DNA of 33,952 nt, taken from positions 1 to 33,952 of the forward strand of contig NZ_BCWP01000034.1 of NCBI RefSeq assembly GCF_001592265.1, given 5' to 3'. Positions 11,738 to 20,228 of this stretch are shown piece by piece. The notes beneath the pieces were generated by a model. It was given only the letters and a program-made list of their open reading frames with translations, was not told where the DNA came from and ran no database searches. The position numbers and the translations under genes were made by a program. Source of the stretch: Curvibacter delicatus NBRC 14919 (GTDB lineage: Bacteria; Pseudomonadota; Gammaproteobacteria; Burkholderiales; Burkholderiaceae_C). Numbering within the stretch: position 1 is the first letter of the stretch; each line of letters begins with the position of its first letter.

Positions 11738-12946
11738 TCAGCGTCGCTGTCGCGCCAGCTGCTGGGCCCTGGCCAGGGCCACCACGCCGATCAGGCTCAG
11801 GCCCAGCATCAACCACAGACCAGCCGCATAACCGCCTGACGGGGCCCACAGCAGTCCCAACAGCCACGGTGCCGTTGCCCGGCCCAGGGCCATTGGCACG
11901 CCGAGCGCCCCGTTGAGCGAGGCGACCTGGCTGCGGTCCACGTACTCGGCAACCGCCGTGCCCTTGACGATGGTGAGCATGCCGTTGCCCATGCCGTACA
12001 ACAGCACGAACAGCAGCACCAGCGTCACCTGCGCGCTGCCGAACCAGGGGGCGGCCAGCAACGCCAGCAAACCGAGCGGAATCAGGCCGGGAATGAGCCG
12101 GTTGGCCAGGTGCAGGTCGAGGTGCTGCTCAAAAAAATAGAGCAACAGCCGGCCCAGCACCTGCAGCACGCCGATGGCGGCCGGCACCGCGATGACCCAG
12201 GTCTCGGCCAGTCCGTTCTCACGCAACAGGCTCACCATGTGCGCCGGCAAGGCCGCCGTGACCGCCATGAGCAGCACGATGAAGAGGCCGACCAGCAGAA
12301 AGGGTGCGCTCAGCAGGTGATGCTTGAGCGGGACGGACGCCGCGGCCTGGTTCGCGACATGGGTTTGGCCAGGCGGCGCATGGCGCAGCACGAGCGCATG
12401 CAGCGGCGCGCACACCAGCAGCTGCAGGGCGGCCAGCACCAGCAGGGCCTGGCGCCAGCCCAGCGCCTGGATCAGCCAGGCGGTCAGCGGGATGAACACC
12501 GTGCTGGCCAGCCCGCCGAGAAAGGTGATGGTGATGATGGCGCGGCGGAAGTCGTTGGGAAAACGCCGGATGACCACCGCAAACACCGGTGGGTAGAGCG
12601 TGGCTGCCAGCCCGGCACCGAGGCCGAGCCAGACGGCATAAAAGCCCGCCATGCTGTGGATGCCGCTGTGCAGTGCCAGGCACAAGGCCAGGAGCAGCGA
12701 GCCGCCCGTCATCACGGCGCGTTCATGGCCGCGGTCGATCAGGCGGCCCACCGGGTAGGCCAGCAGCCCTTCGGCCAGCAGTGCCAGGCTGAAACCCAAA
12801 GAGGACTGGGCACGGCTCAAGCCCAGTTCGCGCTCCACCGGTTCGAGCAACAAGGAGAAGGCGTAGAACACGCTGCCCCAGCTGATGAGTTGCGCCAGCG
12901 ACAGCCAGCCGATCAGCTGCGGGTGGTTGCGGGCGGTAGCGTGCAT
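11738..12946 (-). CDS. MFS transporter
   Basis: A 402-residue major facilitator with about 12 hydrophobic helices. The loop 2-3 signature is degenerate but visible (YPVGRLIDRGHERAVMTGGS). Helix 1 is GWLSLAQLISWGSVFYAFSL, and the second half begins near SAPFLLVGLFIVLLMAVTAA. The substrate cannot be predicted. ATG 12946 is taken as the start since MHATARNHPQLIGW fits the usual short N-terminus; the frame stays open far upstream (to 13924) only because it runs antisense to the next gene. It is convergent with the glycine-zipper gene (34-bp gap) and divergent from the second MFS gene. Confidence 0.87.
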   Translation of the reverse strand: MHATARNHPQLIGWLSLAQLISWGSVFYAFSLLLEPVERELGLSRAQSSLGFSLALLAEGLLAYPVGRLIDRGHERAVMTGGSLLLALCLALHSGIHSMAGFYAVWLGLGAGLAATLYPPVFAVVIRRFPNDFRRAIITITFLGGLASTVFIPLTAWLIQALGWRQALLVLAALQLLVCAPLHALVLRHAPPGQTHVANQAAASVPLKHHLLSAPFLLVGLFIVLLMAVTAALPAHMVSLLRENGLAETWVIAVPAAIGVLQVLGRLLLYFFEQHLDLHLANRLIPGLIPLGLLALLAAPWFGSAQVTLVLLFVLLYGMGNGMLTIVKGTAVAEYVDRSQVASLNGALGVPMALGRATAPWLLGLLWAPSGGYAAGLWLMLGLSLIGVVALARAQQLARQRR

Positions 12947-12981
12947 GGGTGGATTATGGCAAATCCATATGACATTTCGAT

Positions 12982-13030
12982 GGGTGGGCCTTGTCATTGT
13001 TGTGCGGGCAGTTATCAATTTGATAGTGTT
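12982..13030. repeat. Degenerate interspersed repeat, copy C
   Basis: On the minus strand it reads CACTATCAAATTGATAACTG, then CCCGCACA and a GACAAGGCCC block. The order and spacing match copies at 738-780 and 2612-2680. It sits in the 228-bp gap between two divergent MFS genes, a stretch that should also hold both promoters. Confidence 0.5.
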
Positions 13031-13174
13031 TGAGGTGCAGTGACAAGTCCGGGCAGAACGCGAGGGCAAGTCGCAGAGGCGCAGCAGGCCTGGCAGCGTC
13101 TGCCTAGAATGGCGTGTTGTGTGCATCAGGCGTCGGCCGGTGACGCGCTGACCTGATTGACTTTCCCTTCGCAC

Positions 13175-14395
13175 ATGACCTCTGGTAACGCCTCCATTTC
13201 CGCGGCCACGCGACGCTCTGTTCTGCTGCTGTCGTTTGCCACCTTCGCCAGCATGACGGCACAGCGCCTGTGCGATGCCATGTTGCCCGAGCTGTCGCGC
13301 GAGTTCTCCGCCACCCTGGCGCAGGCGGCACAGGTGGTGTCGATGTTCGCTGTGGTCTATGGCCTGGCGCAGCTGTTCTACGGTCCGCTGGGCGACCGCC
13401 TGGGCAAGTACCGTGTCGTGACCCTGGCCACGCTGGGCTGCAGTGTGGGCAGCATCGCGACGGTTTTTGCCACCAGCCTGGACTGGCTGGTGCTGGCACG
13501 TATGGGCGTGGCGCTCGGGGCGGCCGCCGTCATTCCGCTCTCGCTGGCCTGGATCGGCGATGCGGTGGCCTATGAGATGCGGCAGGAAACGCTGGCACGC
13601 GTCGGCCTGGGCACCACACTGGGCATCGCTGGCGGCCAGTTGCTGGGCGGTGTGTTTTCGGACAGCCTGGGCTGGCGCTGGGCTTTCGGCTTCATGACCT
13701 TGCTGTTCGGCGTCGTGGGCCTGCTGCTGCTGGCCGACCTGCGGCGCCAGCGGCTGGCGCCACAGGTGGCGCATAGCACCCAACCGGTGGTGCGCCCCGG
13801 TTTTGTGGCGCAGGTCCTGCTCATCGTCACCGGGCGCTGGTCGCGCGTCGTGCTGGGGGTGGCCTTTGTTGAAGGAGCGACCGGTTTCGGTGTGATGGCG
13901 ATCTGGGCCTCGCACCTGCACCACGCGCTGGGTCTGTCGCTGTCGGTCTCAGGTGCCATCGTGGCGCTGTTCGGCCTGGGCGGCATGTTCTACATGGCGG
14001 TGGCGCGCTTCCTGATCCGCCGCCTCGGTGAGCGGGGGCTGGTGCGGCTGGGTGTGGGGCTGCTGGGCGCTTCGGCCTGGGTGATTGCCCTCACACCGCA
14101 CTGGGCACCGGCCATTCCGGCCAGCCTGCTGGGCGGTTTCGGCTTCTTCATGTTCCACAACACGATGCAGGCCAATGCCACGCAGATGGCGCCAACCGCA
14201 CGCGGCACGGCGGTCTCGCTGTTCGCCTCGGCATTGTTCATGGGCCAGTCGGTCGGTGTGCTGCTGGCCGCAGCCCTGGTGACCCGCCTCGGCTCTGCGG
14301 CGGTCATCGGTGCCGGCGGCACGGTGCTGGTGCTGGTGGGCCTCTTTTTCGCGCATGCGCTCAAGCAGCGCGATGCCATCATGGACCTGGCGTGA
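13175..14395 (+). CDS. MFS transporter (DHA1/Bcr-CflA-like)
   Basis: A 406-residue, 12-helix major facilitator. The conserved loop after helix 2 reads YGPLGDRLGKYRVVTLATLG, the drug/H+ antiporter-1 signature, and helix 5 has the motif-C-like GLGTTLGIAGGQLLGG. It is thus a probable proton-driven exporter of a small molecule; the substrate is unknown. The start is ATG 13175 (MTSGNASISAATRRS); an in-frame TTG at 13157 is less likely. It is divergent from the other MFS gene and about 90 bp before the cache-CheW gene on the same strand. Confidence 0.87.
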   Translation: MTSGNASISAATRRSVLLLSFATFASMTAQRLCDAMLPELSREFSATLAQAAQVVSMFAVVYGLAQLFYGPLGDRLGKYRVVTLATLGCSVGSIATVFATSLDWLVLARMGVALGAAAVIPLSLAWIGDAVAYEMRQETLARVGLGTTLGIAGGQLLGGVFSDSLGWRWAFGFMTLLFGVVGLLLLADLRRQRLAPQVAHSTQPVVRPGFVAQVLLIVTGRWSRVVLGVAFVEGATGFGVMAIWASHLHHALGLSLSVSGAIVALFGLGGMFYMAVARFLIRRLGERGLVRLGVGLLGASAWVIALTPHWAPAIPASLLGGFGFFMFHNTMQANATQMAPTARGTAVSLFASALFMGQSVGVLLAAALVTRLGSAAVIGAGGTVLVLVGLFFAHALKQRDAIMDLA

Positions 14396-14487
14396 CGATC
14401 GACGTTGTCGACTCGGTGTTGCCTGGTACGGGCCCGAAAATTGCTTTGGTTTCAAGGTGAGTCCATACCAAAGAATGCTAGGGATAC

Positions 14488-17058
14488 ATGCGTAAAACGA
14501 AAACCTCTGCCAGACTGCAAACCGACACCTTCCTGCCCTATATGCGTGACGTCATCCGTTGCGAGCAGGCCCTCCAAGAACTCAACCTGATGTGGCGCAT
14601 GATCGAGTCATCCGCCAAGATGAACTGCCCTGAAGAGGCGCGCGCCATTCTGCCGACCATGGCGGCCACGCGCGACGGCTTCAACCGCCTGGAAGAAGAG
14701 CTGGTGACCAGCCTGGTGGGCGAGAAGGTGGCCACCGTGCTGGCCGAGATCGGCACCAAGGCGCAGTACGTGATCGACATCGTGGTGCGCAACCTGTATG
14801 AGCGCACCGCCGACGTCGGCTTTCTGGCCACCGACAACGAACTGTGCGCCTTCGTTGCCGGCCTGAGCGACGATGCGCCGGCCATTCGCCAGCGCCTGCG
14901 CGCCTACCGCGACAAGTACACGGTGTACGACGAGATCATCCTGCTCGATGCCGCCGGCAATGTGCTGGTGCAGATCGACGAGGCTACGCCGCTGGAAGGC
15001 AGCAGCGACCCGCTGCTGGCGCAGACCCTGGCCAGCGACGGCTTCGTGGAGACCTTCCGTGCCAGCAGCCTGCGCCCGTCCAAACGCCAGGCCTTGATCT
15101 ATTCCAAACGCATGCTGCATCCGCAGACCGGTGCGGTGGTCGGTGTGCTCTGTCTGTGTTTCAACTTTGAACAGGAAATGGCGGGCATCTTCTGCTCGCA
15201 CGGCGACCCGGACGGCCGCGCCAACATGCTGCTGCTCGACGGCGACAACCGGGTCATCGAGAGTGCCGACCCGCTCTGGATTCCGGTCGGCGCGCTGGTG
15301 CCGGTCAACCAGAGCGCATCGCCGCAGTTGCTGATGTTCGCCGGGCGCGAGTACCTGGTGCGCACCTTCCGCGCCGAGGGTTACCAGGGTTATATGGGGC
15401 CGGCGGGCTGGCAGGGCCAGGTCATGATTCCGGTTGATGTGGCCTTCACCGGCGCGACCACCAACACGCTGGCCACGCTGGCGCCGGCAGTGCGTGAAGG
15501 TCTGCTGTCACATGCCCAGTCCTTTTCGGCGCCGCTGTACGAAATCATGACCGCAGCGGACACCATCCGGCGCGTGGTCTGGAACGGCCAGGTGATGACG
15601 GCCGGCCGGCGCGGCGAGCTGATGAAGCTGAAAACCATTCTGGACCAGATCAGCGAGACCGGTGCGCGCAGCAATGATCTGTTTTCCAAGTCGATCGGCG
15701 ACCTGTACGAAACGGTGCTGACCTCCAGCCTGCGCGATTCGGAATTCGTCTCGCACCTGCTGGTCGATCTGCTGGACCGCAACCTGTACGAACGCTCGGA
15801 CGACTGTCGCTGGTGGGCACTGACGCCCGAGCTGCGCGCGGCCCTTGCTGCGCCCGAACTGGGCGAGGCGGCGCGCAAGCAGATCAGCGACATCCTGGAC
15901 TACATCAACCGGCTGTACACCGTCTACACGCGGATCTTTGTGTACGACGCGGACGGTTGCATTGTGGCCAGCACCCAGCCCGGGCAGGCTGACAGCAGTG
16001 TGATCGGTCGCCATGTCGATGCGACCACGCTGGCGCGCGTGCAGGCCTTGCGCAGCGAGCAGGACTACCACGTCACACCGTTCGAGCCCTCGGCGCTGTA
16101 TGGTGGCCAGCCGACCTACATCTACCACGCAGCGATCCGCGACCCGCAGAACGAGTCCCGCGTCGTGGGCGGTATCGGCATCGTGTTCGATGCAGCACCG
16201 GAATTCGCGGCCATGCTCAAGGGCGGCCTGGGCGGCCAGGCGGACATGCAGGCCCTGTTTGTGGACCGGACGGGCCGTGTCATCGCCAGCACCGATCCGG
16301 CCCGTCCGGTCGGCAGCGTGCTGGAACTCGATGCGGGCTGGAGTCAGCTGCCCAATGGCCAAAGCGCCTCACGCATCGTGGTGCATGACGGGCAGTACGC
16401 CATCATGGGCTGCACGGTCTCCAGCGGTTACCGCGAGTTCAAGGTGTCGGACGGCTACAGCGAAGACGTGCTGGCCATCGTGTTCAAGTTCCTGGGCGAA
16501 GTGCGGGAGCGCACGGGCGCGGGTGCCAAGGCCCAGGCGATTGTCAAGACCGATCTGCTGGGTCAGGTCGGGCGCGAGTATGCGACCTTCACGATGGACG
16601 GTGCTTTGTTCGCCCTGCCCGCTGAAAACGCGCTCGAAGCGCTGCCGGCGAGCAAGATCACGACGGTCTCCACCGGGGAGCGTCGCGCCTGCGTCGGCCT
16701 GCTGGGTCTGCAGCATGAGGGGCGGGACAGTGCGCCAGTCTGGGTGTTCGACTTCGGCTACCTGATTCGCGGCACGCCGTCTTTCATCGACAAGAGCAGC
16801 CAGGTGATCATCGTGCGCCATGGCGAACAGACCCTGGGTCTGCTGGTGGACGAACTGCACGGCGTACCCGAGTTCAGCGAAGCGCAGATCATGTCCACGC
16901 CGTTTGGCAGCCAGGATGACCGTGCCCTCGTCAAACACTTCATCAAGGCCAATGGCGGGCAAGTGCTGATCCAGGCAGTCGACCCCCTCAGCCTGTTCGC
17001 TGCTTTGATGAAACGGGAGGCGCTGACTGCGCCGCGTGAGTCGGGCGTGCTGCTTTAG
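14488..17058 (+). CDS. Soluble tandem cache-like / CheW fusion protein
   Basis: An 856-residue protein with no signal peptide and no transmembrane helix. Two related sensory blocks, ~residues 85-320 and ~415-650, each start with the same motif: VVRNLYERTADVGFLATDNE at 99-118 and LLDRNLYERSDDCRWWALTP at 428-447. In each block YTVY and a beta-strand with DAxGxxxxx follow about 45 residues later (YTVYDEIILLDAAGNVL, YTVYTRIFVYDADGCIV), typical of cache/PAS-like folds. The C-terminus (~690-845) is a complete CheW domain (REYATFTMDGALFALPAENA; VIIVRHGEQTLGLLVDEL). CheW couples receptors to CheA, so it may plug a cytosolic ligand signal into a chemosensory array. No che gene is nearby. AGGGAT just upstream supports ATG 14488. 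Confidence 0.85.
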   Translation: MRKTKTSARLQTDTFLPYMRDVIRCEQALQELNLMWRMIESSAKMNCPEEARAILPTMAATRDGFNRLEEELVTSLVGEKVATVLAEIGTKAQYVIDIVVRNLYERTADVGFLATDNELCAFVAGLSDDAPAIRQRLRAYRDKYTVYDEIILLDAAGNVLVQIDEATPLEGSSDPLLAQTLASDGFVETFRASSLRPSKRQALIYSKRMLHPQTGAVVGVLCLCFNFEQEMAGIFCSHGDPDGRANMLLLDGDNRVIESADPLWIPVGALVPVNQSASPQLLMFAGREYLVRTFRAEGYQGYMGPAGWQGQVMIPVDVAFTGATTNTLATLAPAVREGLLSHAQSFSAPLYEIMTAADTIRRVVWNGQVMTAGRRGELMKLKTILDQISETGARSNDLFSKSIGDLYETVLTSSLRDSEFVSHLLVDLLDRNLYERSDDCRWWALTPELRAALAAPELGEAARKQISDILDYINRLYTVYTRIFVYDADGCIVASTQPGQADSSVIGRHVDATTLARVQALRSEQDYHVTPFEPSALYGGQPTYIYHAAIRDPQNESRVVGGIGIVFDAAPEFAAMLKGGLGGQADMQALFVDRTGRVIASTDPARPVGSVLELDAGWSQLPNGQSASRIVVHDGQYAIMGCTVSSGYREFKVSDGYSEDVLAIVFKFLGEVRERTGAGAKAQAIVKTDLLGQVGREYATFTMDGALFALPAENALEALPASKITTVSTGERRACVGLLGLQHEGRDSAPVWVFDFGYLIRGTPSFIDKSSQVIIVRHGEQTLGLLVDELHGVPEFSEAQIMSTPFGSQDDRALVKHFIKANGGQVLIQAVDPLSLFAALMKREALTAPRESGVLL

Positions 17059-17717
17059 CCGTGGGGCTGCAAGGCGGGCCGGTATTGCAGGGCCTCGGCC
17101 ACGTGCTCCAAGCTGGTGCATGTGGCGCCAGCCAGATCGGCAATGGTGCGTGCCACCTTGAGGGTTCGGTGCGTTCCGCGCGCCGACCAGCCCAGGCGTG
17201 CGGCGGCGGTATTGAGGAACTTGAGCGCGGTCTCATCCAGGCGGGTGTGGGCATCCAGGTCGGCGCCCGCCAAGGCCTGGTTGGGTTTGCCCTGACGGGC
17301 GAGCGCCCGTTCATGCGCGGCCAGGCAGCGCGCACGCACCTGCTGGGTTGATTCGCCTGCCGGTGTCTGCAGCAGTTCTCCTGCCGGCACGGCCGCGACG
17401 CTCACATGCAGGTCAATGCGGTCCAGAAAGGGGCCGCTCAGACGTCCCTGGTAGCGGGCGATCTGGTCGGGTGTGCACCGGCAGGCGCGTTGTGTGGAGC
17501 CGAGATAGCCGCAGGGGCAGGGGTTCATGGCGGCCACCAATTGAAAGCAAGCGGGAAACTCGGCGCGCCGCGCGGCGCGCGAGATGGTGATGTGACCGGT
17601 TTCCAGCGGTTCGCGCAGCGCTTCCAGGGCGCTGCGCGGGAACTCGGGCAGTTCATCCAGAAACAGCACCCCATGGTGCGCCATGGAGATTTCACCCGGG
17701 CGCGGTGGTGAACCGCC
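17055..17717 (-). pseudogene. comM: comM (YifB Mg-chelatase family), C-terminal fragment
   Basis: The 3' part of comM, a hexameric AAA+ helicase that promotes branch migration during natural transformation. It holds the Walker B segment (GVLFLDELPEF), the AMNPCPCG zinc/arginine-finger region, and the C-terminal Mg-chelatase domain ending LQYRPALQPHG. It lost its 5' part to the Tn7-like insertion at 17718. Its residues 5' of GGSPPRPGE now come from transposon DNA, and any internal start would give a protein without Walker A. Joined to 20229-21109 minus one 5-bp duplication, the gene is 1539 bp (512 residues), in frame. Confidence 0.95.
17713..17717. repeat. Target-site duplication, left copy
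   Basis: CCGCC (GGCGG on the comM strand) directly abuts the TGACAAAAA end. The same five bases follow the other end at 20229-20233. A sixth shared base (A) makes ACCGC an equally valid reading of the duplication. Confidence 0.9.
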
Positions 17718-17753
17718 TGACAAAAATCTAACTCGCTGCGATGATGGTCACAA

Positions 17754-18446
17754 ATGACCACATTACATGCGACTAATGACGACGAGTTCCCAAAAGGGCC
17801 AGTCAGAGCGATCGGCGTCCAAAGCCGAAGCATTACAGGAACGATGCCCGACGGGAATCGCTATGAGTCTTCCTTGGAACGGGATTTCATGTTCTTGCTG
17901 CAGTTCGACACATCTGTAGATGTTTACACACCACAGCCCCTCACGATGAAGTACAGAGGGCTTGATGGCGCTGTGCACAAATACACACCTGACGGATTGA
18001 TCGAGTGGCGAGCTGATCGTCATGTGGACGATCCTCGACCTCTTCTAGTTGAAATTAAATACCGCGAATCATTCCTGGGTGAGTGGCGTCATTGGCGAAA
18101 GCTTGCACGTGCAGCACAAGACTATGCCAATCACCGCGGTTGGAACTTCAGAATCTTCACAGAAAAAGACATTCGAACGCCCATTTTAGACAACGTTCGG
18201 TTCCTCTTGCCCTATCGGAAAAGGGCAAGTACTGCGGAAACAGAGCAATGGGTTCTCGATTTTCTTCATGAATTAGTCGAGAGCACACCTGAAACGCTTA
18301 TCTCGTTGCTCTACAGCGATAAATGGAATCAGGCAGCGCTACTGCCGGTTGTTTGGAAACTGATGGCAGAGCGGAGGATTGGCTTTCACATTGATCAGCC
18401 ACTGTCGATGCTCGCCCCGATTTGGTCTTCTAGGAGTAGTTCATAA
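17754..18446 (+). CDS. tnsA: TnsA-like transposase endonuclease subunit
   Basis: A 230-residue TnsA homologue, the restriction-enzyme-fold subunit that cuts the 5' ends of a Tn7-type element and makes transposition cut-and-paste. Catalytic residues are visible as Glu42 (ESSLERDF), Asp80 (YTPDGLIEW) and Glu100-x-Lys102 (LLVEIKYRE), followed by the C-terminal TnsA domain that contacts TnsC. The ATG at 17754 is 36 bp inside the left end; residues 15-30 still look TnsA-like, so a start at the later Met31 is unlikely. The stop at 18444-18446 is one base from the tnsB start, so they form one transcription unit. The sequence is complete, but its partner ATPase is missing here. Confidence 0.9.
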   Translation: MTTLHATNDDEFPKGPVRAIGVQSRSITGTMPDGNRYESSLERDFMFLLQFDTSVDVYTPQPLTMKYRGLDGAVHKYTPDGLIEWRADRHVDDPRPLLVEIKYRESFLGEWRHWRKLARAAQDYANHRGWNFRIFTEKDIRTPILDNVRFLLPYRKRASTAETEQWVLDFLHELVESTPETLISLLYSDKWNQAALLPVVWKLMAERRIGFHIDQPLSMLAPIWSSRSSS

Positions 18447-18447
18447 C

Positions 18448-19920
18448 ATGAGTCGATTGATACCGGGTCAGGCCGTTATATGGCAAGACCAAAAGTGGAT
18501 ACTGCTAGACATTCCGTCGATTGACCAGGCGCTTCTGCGTGATCCGACGACAGGCAAAGTGCAGTTGATCGCCTCAGATCAGATTCGAAATGGAAACCCT
18601 CAGTCCGGCCGCAATGGATTGATGGATATCGACGATGAAGACTGGAAGGAGGCATGGAAGCGGTTTGAAGCGCTTCGCCCCTTGCTAGAAAAAGGTAAGC
18701 GTGATCGTACGTACGCCGAAGTGGATGAAGTTGCACGGCAATTTGGAAGAGACAGGGCAACAATCTACCGATGGATATCGAAATGGAATACGACGAGAAC
18801 CGTCTCCAGTTTGATCCGAAATGGCCGCAGCGACTTGGGCAAGTCGCGATTGCCAGACGAGGTGGAGCGGATCATGAGCCACCAAGTAGAGGTCTTCTAC
18901 CTCACCAAAGAACGCCCCACGGTAGTTGAACTGTGGGAGCAAATTACCCTGGCTTGTCGGGAGCTCAAGATCCCAGGGCCAAATTTATCAACAGTCCGTC
19001 GGCGCGTTGCACGACTTGGTGATCGGACGGTGATGGCCAAGCGCTTTAGTCCAAAGAAAGCGCGCGAGACATTCGAGCCGCAACGAGGCTCATTTCCTGG
19101 GGCAGATGTGCCGCTGGCTGTGTACCAAATTGATCACACACCCATAGACGTAAGCTTGGTCGACGATGTTTATCGGCAACCTATTGGGCGTGCCTATCTG
19201 ACCATTGTGATTGACACCTGCACAAGAATGCTCGCGGGGTTTTGTGTAACGTTTGATCCTCCTGGCGCGTTGGCCACAGGTCTAGCAATGACACACGCCA
19301 TACTGCCCAAATCAGCCTGGCTAGCGGAATATGACTTGGGCGGTGCCTGGGCAATTCATGGGATTCCCGCAAAGATTTATGCAGACAATGCCAAAGAATT
19401 CCGAGGAACCATGTTGGAGCGCGCCAGCAATGAATACGGAATCGTGATAGAGAACCGGCCCAAAGGCCAGCCCAACTATGGCGGCCACGTGGAGCGTCTG
19501 TTTCGGACTTTCATGAAAAGAACCCAGAGCCTTCCCGGGAGCACGTTTTCTAACATAGAGGATCGAGGCGAATATGTGTCTGACGCCCGTGCGGTCATGA
19601 CACTGCGGGAATACACGCGTTGGTTTGCTACGTTCGTGACAAAGGTCTATCACCTAAGGCCCCATAGAGGCATAGGCAGATTGGCACCCGCAACTCTCTA
19701 TGAAAAGTTCATCCGCGGAGATGACACGCTCAAAGGTAGCGTTGAGGCCAATCCGCAATCCACGAGCTGGCAAAACAGGTTGCTGCAGTCCGTCTATGCG
19801 TATATGGCCGTCAAACCGAACGAACTCGATCTGAGTGTGGTTAAGTGCCAAATCCACTTCTTGCAGTTGCTTTCTCAGTGGACTGGGAACGCCATCCGTC
19901 CAGACCGAACCGATTTTTAG
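18448..19920 (+). CDS. tnsB: TnsB/TniA-like DDE transposase, C-terminally truncated
   Basis: The 490-residue reading frame holds an N-terminal helix-turn-helix DNA-binding region (~residues 80-190) and an rve-type catalytic core. Asp229 (QIDHTP), Asp313 (YADNAKEF) and Glu349 (GGHVERLF) give D-D-35-E spacing, so the chemistry residues are intact. Homology to TniA/TnsB runs to about residue 431 (IRGDDTLKGS). The remaining ~59 residues show no trace of the expected Mu-C-terminal beta-barrel and tail that binds TnsC, so the 3' end is probably replaced through a deletion. AGGAG at 18432-18436 precedes ATG 18448. It is shorter than typical TniA (about 560) or TnsB (about 700). Function is probably lost or impaired. 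Confidence 0.9.
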   Translation: MSRLIPGQAVIWQDQKWILLDIPSIDQALLRDPTTGKVQLIASDQIRNGNPQSGRNGLMDIDDEDWKEAWKRFEALRPLLEKGKRDRTYAEVDEVARQFGRDRATIYRWISKWNTTRTVSSLIRNGRSDLGKSRLPDEVERIMSHQVEVFYLTKERPTVVELWEQITLACRELKIPGPNLSTVRRRVARLGDRTVMAKRFSPKKARETFEPQRGSFPGADVPLAVYQIDHTPIDVSLVDDVYRQPIGRAYLTIVIDTCTRMLAGFCVTFDPPGALATGLAMTHAILPKSAWLAEYDLGGAWAIHGIPAKIYADNAKEFRGTMLERASNEYGIVIENRPKGQPNYGGHVERLFRTFMKRTQSLPGSTFSNIEDRGEYVSDARAVMTLREYTRWFATFVTKVYHLRPHRGIGRLAPATLYEKFIRGDDTLKGSVEANPQSTSWQNRLLQSVYAYMAVKPNELDLSVVKCQIHFLQLLSQWTGNAIRPDRTDF

Positions 19921-20190
19921 AAGGGGCAATTGACCTACTTTTACTTTCGCTACTCGATGCTGCAGTGGCTCGGCGAGGGCCTCGTTTGACAGGACATTGG
20001 TGTAATCAGACCGAAGTTGCGAAAGATAGACGAGGATGTCCGGTTCGCTTTGCAAACTTGGTGGATAGCTGAATCTACCTAGCCAATCGAGGCGCCAAGA
20101 ATGGCTGTCAAACTGTAGTTCTTTGATTTGTATGGGCACTTTGCACAACGTGAAAGGGTGGACGTCGCGCGAAATATGCCCTAATTGCAA
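19741..20190 (-). pseudogene. Unidentified right-end reading frame, truncated at deletion junction
   Basis: I do not recognise this frame. It opens from the right end of the transposon toward tnsB (TTG 20190, or GTG 20139 giving VPIQIKELQFDSHSW) and contains protein-like segments such as WRLDWLGRFSYPPS, EPDILVYLSQLRSDYTNVL and LLKIGSVWTDGVPSPL. The frame continues to 19654, but its last ~29 residues are simply antisense to the conserved part of tnsB. The genuine gene therefore seems cut off near 19740, where tnsB homology also ends. Most likely it is the 5' part of a cargo or accessory gene left by an internal deletion. Coding status is uncertain. Confidence 0.45.
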
Positions 20191-20201
20191 ACAATGTGAA
20201 A
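20140..20201 (-). repeat. Repeated motifs near right end, possible TnsB sites
   Basis: On the minus strand, TTTCACATTGTTTGCAA (20201-20185) and TTTCACGTTGTGCAAA (20155-20140) are similar and lie about 45 bp apart. A related CACATTACATGCGACTA occurs near the left end (17759-17775), with both sharing CACATT...TGC..., in the same orientation relative to the transposon ends. Multiple TnsB-binding repeats at asymmetric ends are typical of Tn7. The assignment is inferential. Confidence 0.45.
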
Positions 20202-20228
20202 CAGTTGCGGTTTGTTCGAGTTTTTACA

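Larger units (their letters stand above)
17718..20228 (+). mobile_element. Degenerate Tn7-like transposon inserted in comM
   Basis: A 2511-bp element with ends TGACAAAAATCTAAC (left) and TGTAAAAACTCG (right, read inward), a 5-bp target duplication, and tnsA-tnsB genes. The left end lies just ahead of tnsA. The base composition is visibly more AT-rich than the flanking comM. No TnsC ATPase, TnsD/TniQ targeting protein or cargo is complete, so it is probably not self-mobile. Its ends look intact and might be mobilised in trans. Insertion in comM with a 5-bp duplication recalls the Tn6022/AbaR islands of Acinetobacter, reported, as I recall, with ACCGC, one of the two readings here. Relationship to that group is inferred. 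Confidence 0.93.

Noticed and set aside
12947-13924. Long N-terminal extension of the 11738 MFS gene (728-residue frame)
   Set aside because: The extension is antisense to the second MFS gene and crosses its promoter; the transporter starts at 12946.
19845-20072. 75-residue plus-strand frame downstream of tnsB
   Set aside because: Overlaps the tnsB tail in another frame and has no Shine-Dalgarno or family similarity that I recognise.
17718-20228. CRISPR array or guide-RNA targeting module in the Tn7-like element
   Set aside because: No repeats-spacers and no Cas gene; the element is too short and the targeting genes are missing.
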